64,000 nucleotides of DNA from Halobacterium sp. CBA1132 (lineage in GTDB: Archaea; Halobacteriota; Halobacteria; Halobacteriales; Halobacteriaceae), in the NCBI RefSeq assembly GCF_001485535.1, contig NZ_BCMZ01000002.1, positions 1 through 64,000 of the forward strand, read 5' to 3'. Both the position numbers and the translations under genes were made by a program. Positions 6,513-14,847 of this stretch are shown here, one piece after another (within the stretch, counting starts at the first letter, position 1; each line of letters begins with the position of its first letter). The notes below the pieces were generated by a model, which was not told the DNA's origin, searched no databases, and was given only the letters and a program-made list of their open reading frames with translations.

Positions 6513-8186
6513 CTATACACCGCCTGTCAGAACGCTATAGAAAATATCCTCATCATTCTCGATCCATTGATACAATTCTAAGTCAGTAAGGAAACGTACT
6601 CCCTGTTTTTCCAAGTACGACGGCGTAAAGTTAGACACAACGAGCAACTCAAATTCGCCCTCGATCCATTCTTCGGGAACCTGAATCTGCCTCCGGTCGG
6701 ACTCATCACGGGTTACTTGGTGGGAAATTTTAGCACTGGCATCTAAATTTCGCCATGCTTCAACCTTCTCTGGAAATGGCTTCCCCCCACGATTAGTTCC
6801 TTGCTTGAAGATTTTCTCGTTGAACGCCTGATTTACGTTCTCAATCCCTTCCTGCGTTTGCATATTGAGTTTCGGAAGCATGAACTTCGATTCGACGAAA
6901 TATACTGTCCCATCTTTCCTGAAGACTGTATCAATCTCTTTCCCGCTCTGTTTCGATGTTTTACAGCTGTGATATGCGGCACAGGTCGTTTCAGCCAGGA
7001 ATTCGTATACGTACCTCTCGAAACTCTCACCACGTCTTTCAGTCAACGCAGCAAGAGCTCTCGTGCTCGTTTCTAAATCTCCGTTCTCGAGGAAGGGGAA
7101 CAATTGCATTTTGACCAGTTGAGAGAACTGATCAGGGTAGATAATGCGCTTATGAGGGACTTTCCGGGTCCTACGACCACCCCTGACCTCCATCGCTTTT
7201 GTCCCGGATATCTTAAAAAACAGCGGGTGAGCATCTGTGTTTTCCGGGCTGAGCGTGATTGAGGGTTTAACATCTTCCCACGAATCCCCGAACACTCCTT
7301 TACCTATATCATCAAACTTGTGTTCGGGAATACTAATTGCCCGGAAATCACCCGGATCAGCTTCTGCAATTGTCGATTGGACGGCCTCTGTCATTTTATC
7401 GAGGAGTTCTTCCAAGTCGAATATCGTTACCGAATCGGGGAAGTCGGTAGTGAACGCGTCACTCACAGTCTCGTCAAGTGCTGAGGTGAATCCGAGACTT
7501 ACCTGAAGACCATACCAGTGATCTACCCAGTCTCGGACGCTATCTATCTCGTCTTTGTCTGGTCGATCGAATGACCGGAAAACCACCTCCTTCAACATGA
7601 AATCCTCTCGGATTTCCTCTCTTGCTCCGATATTGGCTCTCAGACACCGTTCCGAACAAAGCCAGTATTCGGAATGAGGGAACTGAAAATCTGCAAAAAA
7701 ATCTTTCCACGATCCGTGAATGGGCGTCAACTCGATTGGAATACTAAACTCCTCTTGGACCTGGTTTAGGACTGTGATTAGCCCGGTTGCGTCGTTGAGA
7801 AATGCTTCGACCCTCTCGTGGAGCTCTTCCTGTACGTGAGCGTTTTGTGGATCAAAGTGGTCATTAAATCGGTCTGTATTCTCATATACTGCTTTTATAA
7901 CCGGGAGTGAGTGAAAGAACTTTGTCACAGACAGTCGGTTGTCGGCAATCATACCGGCGGCTCCCTTATTAAGTTCAAATGTGAGTGTTCCAATCACTCG
8001 GAACGTGCCGTATTCCTCCAAGAGCAGGAGTAATTCATCGTGGTTGAGGTACTGTTGTTGAATCTCAGCGGCTTGCTGTTTGATCCAGTCTAAGTCAGCG
8101 ACAGGGAGTTGGAGGCATTTCGGGCAGTAGAGGATGTCTTTTTCCTCGTGGTAGACAAGTGTTTGTTCACAGTAGGGGCAGGGCAT
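6513..8186 (-). CDS. Orphan zinc-ribbon PD-(D/E)XK nuclease
   Basis: The product is 557 aa and begins with a zinc ribbon (CPYC at 3-6, CPKC near 21-24). It has a long central region of unrecognised helical fold containing CSERCLRANIG. The C-terminal nuclease-like domain starts at about 390 with RGESFERYVYEFLAETT, followed by KEIDTVF and TVYFVESKF: an E, a D and E-x-K in the right order and spacing for a PD-(D/E)XK fold. The base composition is clearly AT-richer than the neighbours, indicating recent acquisition. It stands alone between a Mrr nuclease and accessory genes, so a defence role is plausible but unproven. I do not recognise the full-length family. Confidence 0.7.
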   Translation of the reverse strand: MPCPYCEQTLVYHEEKDILYCPKCLQLPVADLDWIKQQAAEIQQQYLNHDELLLLLEEYGTFRVIGTLTFELNKGAAGMIADNRLSVTKFFHSLPVIKAVYENTDRFNDHFDPQNAHVQEELHERVEAFLNDATGLITVLNQVQEEFSIPIELTPIHGSWKDFFADFQFPHSEYWLCSERCLRANIGAREEIREDFMLKEVVFRSFDRPDKDEIDSVRDWVDHWYGLQVSLGFTSALDETVSDAFTTDFPDSVTIFDLEELLDKMTEAVQSTIAEADPGDFRAISIPEHKFDDIGKGVFGDSWEDVKPSITLSPENTDAHPLFFKISGTKAMEVRGGRRTRKVPHKRIIYPDQFSQLVKMQLFPFLENGDLETSTRALAALTERRGESFERYVYEFLAETTCAAYHSCKTSKQSGKEIDTVFRKDGTVYFVESKFMLPKLNMQTQEGIENVNQAFNEKIFKQGTNRGGKPFPEKVEAWRNLDASAKISHQVTRDESDRRQIQVPEEWIEGEFELLVVSNFTPSYLEKQGVRFLTDLELYQWIENDEDIFYSVLTGGV

Positions 8187-8354
8187 TGGTTTGAATTCTA
8201 TATAAGGTTGAATGCTTATGATATTAATCGACTGAGATGGCTACTTAATCTACAGATGGACAAATAGAGCATTTAGCATAACGTGGAAGAGACGCGTCCT
8301 GTATTCATCCGGGTTGCTGAGAATCGCCACCTCCTGTGGATTCCATCAAGGCCG
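8187..8354. other. AT-rich intergenic region upstream of the nuclease
   Basis: This holds the promoter side of the 6513-8186 gene; T/A-rich tracts such as TATATAAGG on either strand near 8200 could serve as TATA elements. The right part returns to high GC before the next gene's 3' end. No coding frame is supported. Confidence 0.35.
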
Positions 8355-8750
8355 CTAAGCGAGATGAGACACCTCGTCTGGCTCCTCGACATCATCAAAC
8401 CCGCCACAATCGACAGGCTCCCAATCCTCACCTGGCTCCGGACTCCACCAGTCGACCTTGTAGGCGCCCGGTGCGCCGAGGATCTTCACGCGCGCCGACC
8501 CATCAGGTAGGTCGCGGCGCAGTTTCTCGTCGACGTGGAGGTTCCAGGTCGTGGCTGTATCGAAGCAGGCGAGTACGGCTTCCTCGTAGCCGCGTGTCTC
8601 TCGGGATTCCTGGAGTTCGACCTGGGTGTTGCAGTTCTTGCAGAACACCCCCTCGAAGGGGATGTGCGTGAAGACCTCCTGCCCGCAGACGGGACACCAG
8701 AGGAACTCGAACAGTGCCTCACTGTGTCGATCTAGTACTTCGAGGCTCAT
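8355..8750 (-). CDS. Haloarchaeal zinc-finger protein (DUF7567-like)
   Basis: The start is placed at the ATG giving MSLEVLDRHSEALFEFLWCP, although the frame stays open further upstream; the product is 131 aa. Two CxxC pairs (CPVCG and CKNCN, about 20 residues apart) form a zinc ribbon. The rest is acidic, with tryptophan-rich WWSPEPGEDWEPVDCGGF at the end. I recognise it as a conserved small protein of haloarchaeal plasmids, probably the DUF7567 family. No function is known. It is usually grouped with the next two genes, as here. Confidence 0.75.
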   Translation of the reverse strand: MSLEVLDRHSEALFEFLWCPVCGQEVFTHIPFEGVFCKNCNTQVELQESRETRGYEEAVLACFDTATTWNLHVDEKLRRDLPDGSARVKILGAPGAYKVDWWSPEPGEDWEPVDCGGFDDVEEPDEVSHLA

Positions 8751-8797
8751 TGGTTGACTCACCCGGTCGTCCCGGGCCACCACCTCGTACCCGGCCG

Positions 8798-8816
8798 AAA
8801 AACAGCGCCCAGCGCT
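8798..8816 (-). terminator. Hairpin plus T-run
   Basis: On the minus strand AGCGC-TGG-GCGCT is followed by GTTTTT, eight bases after the stop of the 8824-9189 gene. This is a plausible archaeal terminator separating that gene from the downstream 8355-8750 gene. The T-run may alternatively belong to the promoter of the downstream gene. Confidence 0.45.
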
Positions 8817-8823
8817 CACTCCC

Positions 8824-9189
8824 TCACCGCTCAGCGCCGTAGACGATGCGTGAGGGGGCTTCGTACCCACAGTCGGGGCAGTCGTAACATCGCTGGACTT
8901 TCGCCCCGTCTGCTGACTTCTCGCCGACGCGAACGTCGTCGTTCGGACACTCCGGGCAGCTGAGGTCCGGAGCCGGCCGCTCCCGAAGCTCGTCACGGAA
9001 CGACGTCGCGTCCTTCGTCTCATACCCTCGCGACCACACCGGGTAGCCGTCGACAAGGATGGCTCCGCGCCACTTGTACCGGTAGGAGTCTGGCGCTCTG
9101 TGCATGACAGCCCGAGCGCCGGTCTCGGTGTTCCGATACGCGAGTGTCGGCGAGCGGCTCTCGCGTCGCCAGTTGGTGATGGGAGGCAT
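8824..9189 (-). CDS. Haloarchaeal zinc-ribbon protein (DUF7568-like)
   Basis: The product is 121 aa, beginning MPPITNWRRESRSPTLAYRN, with RYKWRGAILVDGYPVW in the middle and a C-terminal four-cysteine zinc ribbon (CPECPN, then CYDCPDCGYE). It belongs to a conserved haloarchaeal family, probably DUF7568. It lies three bases downstream of the 9193-9684 gene and is probably co-transcribed with it. A decayed copy of the junction between these two genes sits at about 56908-56983. Confidence 0.78.
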   Translation of the reverse strand: MPPITNWRRESRSPTLAYRNTETGARAVMHRAPDSYRYKWRGAILVDGYPVWSRGYETKDATSFRDELRERPAPDLSCPECPNDDVRVGEKSADGAKVQRCYDCPDCGYEAPSRIVYGAER

Positions 9190-9192
9190 TAT

Positions 9193-9684
9193 TCAGAAGT
9201 GGACGTCAGCGGGTACGATCCAGAGCTCTTCACTCTCCTCGAGGAGTCGATCCAGCTGTCCACGGTGGCGAATGCCGGTTCCGTGTTCGGTGTACAGGAA
9301 GATCGTCGGGCCATCGTACGCACCGACCTGATGGAAGGCGTGCCGAGCGAGATCTTCGTCGCGCATGATCTCCTCGTCTGAGAGCTCTTCGATGGCCTCT
9401 TTCACCCGGTCGAGATTGCGCTCGAACTCTTCCTTCGTCGCCTCCCAGCCACGCTCGAGGAGGTCTTCGCCGTCATCGGAGTCGACGGGGGCTGCCGTCG
9501 GCAACTCCCCCCATCGTGCCTTCCCCGCAACGGACGTGTCCTCCCCGTCGAAGGTCACATAGTAATCGAAGACGGCGCTGGCGTGTGGGTCCGCGCCGAC
9601 CAGGCGGTCGAACACCGAATTTCCGGTGGCCAGTGCGTCGTCGTGGGTCGATTCTTCTACCAGAGCGTAAATTACCATGTGCAT
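9193..9684 (-). CDS. Conserved acidic haloarchaeal protein
   Basis: The frame is longer, but the internal ATG giving MHMVIYALVEESTHDDALAT is chosen because GAGGTG stands 8 nt upstream as a ribosome-binding site and the earlier residues look spurious. The product is 163 aa, acidic, and ends ESEELWIVPADVHF. It is a conserved haloarchaeal accessory family (possibly DUF7995) of unknown function. The coding-strand region 9735-9775 has a TTTTT tract followed by a GC-rich hairpin containing GGGTGCCGGCG, resembling the shared leader element in layout. Confidence 0.72.
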   Translation of the reverse strand: MHMVIYALVEESTHDDALATGNSVFDRLVGADPHASAVFDYYVTFDGEDTSVAGKARWGELPTAAPVDSDDGEDLLERGWEATKEEFERNLDRVKEAIEELSDEEIMRDEDLARHAFHQVGAYDGPTIFLYTEHGTGIRHRGQLDRLLEESEELWIVPADVHF

Positions 9685-9790
9685 CTCGAACACCTCGAAA
9701 CGCCGACGCACCGGGAGTGATTGCTCGCTCGCTCCAGCTGCGCCGGCACCCATCGCCGGCGCTCGAAAAACCTGATCTAGCGGTCGATTT

Positions 9791-10213
9791 TTAGGACTCG
9801 TTCGCTCGGTCGACTGTGATGGTTAGATCGCCCGACGCGTAGTCGGCCTCGAAGTCGACCGCGAACGCGTCCGCCTCGTAGGCGGCGTGGTAGGCGCGGT
9901 GGCGTTCGAGCGAGCCTGTCGCCTTGAAGTGGAAGAACGCAGCCGACGTGTAGGGCTTACTCTGCGTCTCGATTTGCGTTTCGACTGACGCCGGAAGTGC
10001 GATCTGTGGCGTGTCGGTGTCAACACTCGCAGCGAACTCCTTTGCCTCCTTGACGGTCGCCTGCGAATGGGCGGGCGTCTCACCGGTTACCACGTTCATC
10101 GGCGTCTCCGTGTCGTCGGTGAACAGGACATCGTGGAAGGTGCGCGTCCCGAGGACTGCGTCAGGACCTAACTCGCAATCGTGGAATGGATCGTCGTCTG
10201 GATTCTCGGGCAT
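9791..10213 (-). CDS. Acidic hypothetical protein
   Basis: The ATG at 10213 gives MPENPDDDPFHDCELGPDAV; an upstream TTG is less likely. The product is 140 aa, strongly acidic, with no cysteine motif, signal or TM helix. Haloarchaeal composition supports it as real, and it probably leads the run of minus-strand genes down to 8355. The promoter region shows GTTTGTC followed by a GAGCCCCA/TGGGCTC hairpin, a possible diverged leader element. The function is unknown. Confidence 0.65.
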   Translation of the reverse strand: MPENPDDDPFHDCELGPDAVLGTRTFHDVLFTDDTETPMNVVTGETPAHSQATVKEAKEFAASVDTDTPQIALPASVETQIETQSKPYTSAAFFHFKATGSLERHRAYHAAYEADAFAVDFEADYASGDLTITVDRANES

Positions 10214-10334
10214 CAAATCACGAGCCCACGGTGGGGCTCAGTCCTTTCTGCCCCAGACAAACCACAACTTGTCTCGATGTAGCGGAGGTAAGTCCCGAAA
10301 AAAGAGCGTCCTGCCCGCACTTCCCGCCGCAGAA

Positions 10335-12707
10335 TCAGGCGTCGATGATTCGATCGGGCTCAATCCGGGACAACCGCATCGCGTTCCCGGTGACGCCGAG
10401 GCTCATCCCCATATCTCCGACAACGACTGCCAGCGCAACGCTGACCAGGCCCAGCGGCACGCCTAGCGCGAGTAGGAGCTTCACGCCGAGGCTGGCCCAG
10501 ATGTTTTGCCGGATCACACCGTTGGCCGTATGCGACAGATCGTACAGGTACGGGAGTTTCCCGATGTCGTCGCCCATCAACGCAATATCAGCCGTTTCGA
10601 GGGCGGTGTCGGTGCCCGCCGCGCCCATCGCGATGCCGACCTCCGCAGTGGCGAGCGCGGGGGCGTCATTGATGCCGTCGCCGACCATCGCAACCTCCCC
10701 GTACTCCGCCTGTAACTCTTCGACTGCGTCGACCTTCTCGTCGGGCAGGAGTTCGGCGCGATACTCATCGACACCGACCTGCTCGGCGATGGCGCGGGCG
10801 GTGCCCTCGTTGTCGCCGGTCAGCATCACCACGCGCTCGACGCCCAGCTCGTGCAGGCGTTCGACAGCCCGCTTCGAGGCCGGGCGAACCTCGTCGGCGA
10901 TGGCGATCGCACCCAGCAGTTCCGACTCCGTCCCGACGATGACGACCGTCTTGCCCTCCCGCTCCAGCGCGGAGAGTGCATTCTCGGCAAACGCCCCGTC
11001 GTCGGACTCTGACGACTCTTCCGCTACGACGCCGCCGTCCGTCTCGCGGCGTGCTCGAGCGAGGTCGAAGCCCAGCTCCTCGAAGAGCGCGGGCTTGCCC
11101 GCATAGTACGTCTTGCCGTCGATCTCGCCCCGGATGCCCTTCCCCGTGAGGCTCTCGAAACTCGTCGCATCGGGCAGATTACCCACGCCCGTCTCCTCAG
11201 CACGGGCGAGAATGGCCGCAGCGATGGGGTGCTCACTGCGACGCTCCAGTCCGGCGGCGCGACGGAGCAGATCGTCCTCCGTGGTGTCACCGACCGGGAC
11301 GACATCGGTGACGGCGAGTTCGCCCTTCGTGAGCGTCCCCGTCTTGTCGAGCGCGACGGCATCGACTTCGCCCATCGCCTCGAGGTAGTTGCCGCCCTTG
11401 ATCAGGACGCCGTTCTTCGCGGCGCTCGTAATTCCCGACACCACCGAGACGGGCGTCGAGATGACGAACGCACAGGGACAGGCGATCACCAGCAGGGTGA
11501 GCCCCCGGATGAACCACGTCTGCCAGTCGCTCGCGAAGGTGAACCCGTACCCGGCCAGGTCGACCGAGATGGGGTCGGCGATGACCAGCGGCGGGATTGC
11601 GGCGGTCAGGATTGCCAGCACGACGACGAGGGGTGTGTAGTAGCCGGAGAAGCGGTCGACGAACTGCTCAGACTCGGTCTTCTTCGCCTGTGCGCCCTGG
11701 ACCATCTCGATGATGCGCGAGAGCGTCGAATCGCCAGCGGTTGAGGTGACCTCTACCTCGAGGTACCCCTCTTCGTTGATCGCGCCGGCGTAGACCTCAT
11801 CGCCCGTCTGCTTGTCGACGGGGACGCTCTCGCCCGTGATCGGCGACTGGTCGACTGCACTCCCGCCTTCGATAACCGTTCCGTCGAGCGGAATCTTGTC
11901 GCCGGGGCGGACGACGACGGTCTCGCCAACGTCGACCTCCTCGGCGGGAACGGTCACTTCCTCACCGTCGCGAAGGACGGTCGCCTCGTCGGGCGAGAGT
12001 TCCATCAGCTCGCGCAGGGAGTCCCGTGCCCTGTCCATCGCGTAGTCCTCGAGCAGCTCGGCGATGCTGAACAGGACGGCCAGCGTCGCCGCCTCGACGA
12101 AGTAGCCGATACCGGTCGCCGCGATGATCGCCGTCCCCATCAGCAGGTCGATGTCGAGGCTTCGGTTCTTCGCGGAGTAGTACCCGCTACGGACGACCGG
12201 GATGCCACTGGCCGCGACGGCGCCGAGGAACAGGACATCTGCGATGTGGAGCGGGTACTCGAGGACGCTCGCCACCGTGGCGTTCTGTCCGGTGAGGAGG
12301 AACTCAAAGATGAGACCGAGCGTGACGAACGCCGCGCCGAGCCACGTCTTCTTCGCGCGAGGACTCGTCCAGACCTCCGATGGTGGCGCGATGTCGACGC
12401 CATCGGTCGCTTGGTTGTCCTCATCATCGCCCTCGGTGTCCGAGCCCCCGACGACCTCGTAGCCCGCGCCTTCAATTGCCTTGACCACGTCTGCTTCGCT
12501 AGTTCGATCAGGGTCGTACGTGACGTTGGCCGTGCCGGTGGTCGGCTGGAGCGTGACGTCAGTAATGCCGTCGACACGCTGGAGGCTCTTGTTCACCTTT
12601 TGGGCGCAAGAGGGACAGTCCATCTCGGGAACGGCGAGGCGGGCGGTCAGCTCACGTCGCTGTCCGCCGCCGCTCGTTCCTCCTGCTGCGTCCGGATTCT
12701 CTGTCAT
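10335..12707 (-). CDS. Heavy-metal P1B-type ATPase (CPC class)
   Basis: The start at 12707 (MTENPDAAGGTSGG) is preferred over 12758 because a TATA-like CATATC lies about 28 nt upstream, as for a leaderless transcript; the product is 790 aa. In order it has an HMA domain with CPSC, TM helices, the actuator TGES loop, the transmembrane ACPCAFVI motif, DKTGTLTKG with the phosphorylated Asp, SEHPIA, TGDN and GDGINDAPAL. These are the full set for an exporter of Cu(I), Zn(II), Cd(II) or Pb(II); CPC with SEHP does not decide between them. It lies downstream of its HTH regulator with a palindrome between. Confidence 0.93.
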   Translation of the reverse strand: MTENPDAAGGTSGGGQRRELTARLAVPEMDCPSCAQKVNKSLQRVDGITDVTLQPTTGTANVTYDPDRTSEADVVKAIEGAGYEVVGGSDTEGDDEDNQATDGVDIAPPSEVWTSPRAKKTWLGAAFVTLGLIFEFLLTGQNATVASVLEYPLHIADVLFLGAVAASGIPVVRSGYYSAKNRSLDIDLLMGTAIIAATGIGYFVEAATLAVLFSIAELLEDYAMDRARDSLRELMELSPDEATVLRDGEEVTVPAEEVDVGETVVVRPGDKIPLDGTVIEGGSAVDQSPITGESVPVDKQTGDEVYAGAINEEGYLEVEVTSTAGDSTLSRIIEMVQGAQAKKTESEQFVDRFSGYYTPLVVVLAILTAAIPPLVIADPISVDLAGYGFTFASDWQTWFIRGLTLLVIACPCAFVISTPVSVVSGITSAAKNGVLIKGGNYLEAMGEVDAVALDKTGTLTKGELAVTDVVPVGDTTEDDLLRRAAGLERRSEHPIAAAILARAEETGVGNLPDATSFESLTGKGIRGEIDGKTYYAGKPALFEELGFDLARARRETDGGVVAEESSESDDGAFAENALSALEREGKTVVIVGTESELLGAIAIADEVRPASKRAVERLHELGVERVVMLTGDNEGTARAIAEQVGVDEYRAELLPDEKVDAVEELQAEYGEVAMVGDGINDAPALATAEVGIAMGAAGTDTALETADIALMGDDIGKLPYLYDLSHTANGVIRQNIWASLGVKLLLALGVPLGLVSVALAVVVGDMGMSLGVTGNAMRLSRIEPDRIIDA

Positions 12708-12743
12708 CACGTCACGGTAGGAGCGGGAGTTCGATATGTCTTT

Positions 12744-12759
12744 GTTGGAATATTCCAAC
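12744..12759. promoter_or_regulatory. 16-bp perfect palindrome before the ATPase
   Basis: GTTGGAATATTCCAAC is perfectly palindromic and sits just upstream of the TATA-like CATATC of the ATPase promoter, between the regulator stop (12768) and the ATPase start. The position over the BRE region suggests an operator or activator site for the regulator encoded upstream. Confidence 0.6.
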
Positions 12760-12767
12760 TACGGCCC

Positions 12768-13514
12768 TCAGTGGGATGCCAGCCGTTCTTCCGCTACCCG
12801 CTCGCCGGCGACATGTTGCTTCGCCAAATGTTCTTCCGCCCGACGGAGTCGGTAGGTGAGTGTTGACCGTGGCACGTCGAGATGCTCTGCGAGTTCTCCA
12901 ACATCGACCTCGCGGGGTGATTCGTAGTAGCCGTGTTCGACGGCGGCCTGGAGAGCAGCCTCTTGGGCTGGAGGCAATCCACTTGGTGTTCCGTCGCTTC
13001 CCCTAGCTGATGTTGTGTCCGCTGTGCGGAGCATCTCCATCTGGGCGCACTCCCCGACGGCGACTTTGAGAGCGTCGAAGAACGCCGCCACGTCGCCATC
13101 GCCGGAGTGGATGAGTCGCCACGTGTAGTGGCGGCCCTCGTGACGAGTCTCGAACAGCACGCCGTCGCCGAGGTGGTCGCGAGCGATGTGGGGGACTGAG
13201 GCGCAGGTCGGAGTGCGCTCCCAATCTGAGTAGAGGATGAGCGCGTCGTCCGTGCGGTCGAGGACGCGGGTGGTCTGTGTGGCGTTGCAGTCCTCGGTGG
13301 CGAGACAGTCAGCGTAGTAGTCGCCGTTGAGAAAGGCGTCCTCGATGGCGTTGAGCGCCTCAGGCGTACCGGTGGCATGGTCGACCCGCCAGAGACGCTC
13401 GGCAGTGGCGTGCAGCGAGAGCGAGCGAACGCGAGCGTCGGGGTGGTCGGCGAGGGCGTCCGCCACCCTGTTGCAGCCGGGCTCGTATTCGAGAGCGAAG
13501 ACGAGTTCGCGCAT
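12768..13514 (-). CDS. Bat-type HTH regulator of metal export
   Basis: The start is at MRELVFALEYEPGCNRVADA, which fits homologues better than the earlier in-frame codon; the product is 248 aa. The N-terminal ~160 residues hold scattered cysteines (EPGCN, DCLATEDC, CAS, GECAQ) that could sense a soft metal. The C-terminal HTH_10 domain reads ALQAAVEHGYYESPREVDVG followed by ELAEHLDVPRSTLTYRLRRA. Such regulators are commonly paired with P1B ATPases in haloarchaea. It lies immediately upstream of the ATPase and probably controls it through the palindrome at 12744-12759. Confidence 0.85.
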   Translation of the reverse strand: MRELVFALEYEPGCNRVADALADHPDARVRSLSLHATAERLWRVDHATGTPEALNAIEDAFLNGDYYADCLATEDCNATQTTRVLDRTDDALILYSDWERTPTCASVPHIARDHLGDGVLFETRHEGRHYTWRLIHSGDGDVAAFFDALKVAVGECAQMEMLRTADTTSARGSDGTPSGLPPAQEAALQAAVEHGYYESPREVDVGELAEHLDVPRSTLTYRLRRAEEHLAKQHVAGERVAEERLASH

Positions 13515-13575
13515 ACCCCGTCTAAGGCCTGCTACGACATAACCCATGGCCTGCAGCGTTGTCGACCAGTAGACC

Positions 13576-13860
13576 TCAGATTACGTCGTCAGGATCGTGA
13601 ACTTCCTGCATTCGCTGTGCTTCGGCCGCGTATTGCTCCTGGAGGTCGGGGTCATCGACCATGCCAAGATTGCCGGGTTCAGCATCCACTGCTGCTGTCG
13701 TATCTCGGACGTCGGTGAAGGACGTGAGTGCGCGTTCCTTCCGATAGTACTGTTCTCCATCGGGTGTTGCGTAGGTGAGGATGATCAGGTTCTGCTCGTC
13801 ATCGGAGTACGTCCGTTCGACAAGCCAAACACGAACGTCATCTTCAGACTGATTTGACAT
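13576..13860 (-). CDS. Small conserved haloarchaeal protein
   Basis: Translation from the ATG at 13860 gives MSNQSEDDVRVWLVERTYSD and 94 residues. The pattern LIILTYATPDGEQYYRKERA suggests a beta-hairpin-rich fold. It is acidic, has no cysteines and contains a C-terminal helix (QEQYAAEAQRMQEV). The sequence looks like a conserved haloarchaeal accessory family, but I cannot name it and no function can be assigned. Confidence 0.65.
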   Translation of the reverse strand: MSNQSEDDVRVWLVERTYSDDEQNLIILTYATPDGEQYYRKERALTSFTDVRDTTAAVDAEPGNLGMVDDPDLQEQYAAEAQRMQEVHDPDDVI

Positions 13861-13897
13861 ACTTAGACGTCCCCCGATATCCACTAAGGGATTGGTG

Positions 13898-14560
13898 TTA
13901 CGGCTTGCCGAGACTCGCTGTCTCGAAGGGTGACTCTCCGGTCGGAATGAGCAGCTCCTGTCGGTCTCCGACTCGCGCGGCCAGCTTCCGTTTCAGGTAC
14001 TGTCTCGCCGTCGACGGTGTGAAGACGCCTTTGTCGAGCATGTCGCCAACGACGTCTTTGAGGGCCGCGAACTGTCCCTGGAGGGTGCCGTCGCCGACCG
14101 GCTCGCCGTCGTACCAACGCACCGTCGCGAGCGCACCGTTCCCGACCGTCTCTCCCTGTTCGACTGTCTCCGAATCGTACTGCAGGCCGAACCACAGCGT
14201 CCGATAGGCGGTCACCTCGAACGTCGTCGACACCACGAAGAACGCCTCGTGGTGGAGGTAGTCGAGGTGGTCAGCGACGATCTCGTCGAGGGTGAGCCCG
14301 GTGGCGCGGGGTTTCGGCTCGACGACCGTCGACGGTCGATCCTCGCCGGCGAGGTAGCCGTCGACGGCATCTGCCTCGAGGCCATCGGCCAGTTCCGCCA
14401 GCAGCTGTTTCGCCCACTTGGAGTCGGTGTCGTCGCCACCGAACGGCGACTCAGCCGAGATTCGGTGCTTGAGCTTCAAGTTCGCTGCGCCCCAATGGCT
14501 GTAGTGGAGCGTGTACTGTCCGTCTGTGCGTTCGTACGCAACGAGTGCGCGGTGTTCCAT
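13898..14560 (-). CDS. DUF6735-type haloarchaeal protein
   Basis: The product is 220 aa and opens with MEHRALVAYERTDGQYTLHY SHWGA, the recognisable start of the DUF6735 family of haloarchaeal plasmid proteins. It contains LDYLHHEAFFVVSTTFEVTA and ends with a basic helix near AARQYLKRKLAARVGDRQE-like sequence. The molecular role of the family is unknown. The shared GC-rich leader element at 14598-14626 precedes it by 37 nt. Confidence 0.75.
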   Translation of the reverse strand: MEHRALVAYERTDGQYTLHYSHWGAANLKLKHRISAESPFGGDDTDSKWAKQLLAELADGLEADAVDGYLAGEDRPSTVVEPKPRATGLTLDEIVADHLDYLHHEAFFVVSTTFEVTAYRTLWFGLQYDSETVEQGETVGNGALATVRWYDGEPVGDGTLQGQFAALKDVVGDMLDKGVFTPSTARQYLKRKLAARVGDRQELLIPTGESPFETASLGKP

Positions 14561-14597
14561 CGAGCAATCACCTCACGGGGCGAGCGCGACTGGATCG

Positions 14598-14626
14598 CCC
14601 CGCACCCCTCCCGGGGGACGAACAAC
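14598..14626 (-). promoter_or_regulatory. Shared GC-rich leader element, copy 3
   Basis: The coding strand reads TTGTTCGT, then CCCCCGGGAGGGG and TGCGGGG, ending 37 nt before the DUF6735 ATG. It matches the core of copies 1, 2 and 4. Confidence 0.55.
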
Positions 14627-14627
14627 G

Positions 14628-14783
14628 CTACTCGTCGATCGGGTCGGGGGAACTGAGGTCCGCGTGGAGGACTTCGCCGTCGCGATCGATGTACCGCTTC
14701 GCCAGTACGGAGAAGCAACACTTCGTGAACCCGGCCGTCTGAGTATCGAGTTCTTGCAAGAACTCTCGCCTTACCCAGATTAG
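14628..14783 (-). pseudogene. C-terminal gene remnant
   Basis: The last ~50 codons of an unidentified gene remain, reading REFLQELDTQTAGFTKCCFS and then RYIDRDGEVLHADLSSP before a TAG. Upstream residues become unprotein-like at the edge of the AT-rich island. The sensible sequence without a credible start suggests a gene truncated by the island insertion. It overlaps the leader region of DUF6735 only marginally. Confidence 0.4.
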
Positions 14784-14847
14784 GTGTGATGGGAAGCAAG
14801 CAGGACGTTCACACAAGATATAATACAATTTCCTAGAAAATCGTACT

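Noticed and set aside
10186-11106. 306-codon plus-strand Ser/Ala-rich frame opposite the P-type ATPase
   Set aside because: Low-complexity Ser/Thr/Ala translation is the usual antisense artefact of a high-GC gene; the ATPase motifs are on the minus strand.
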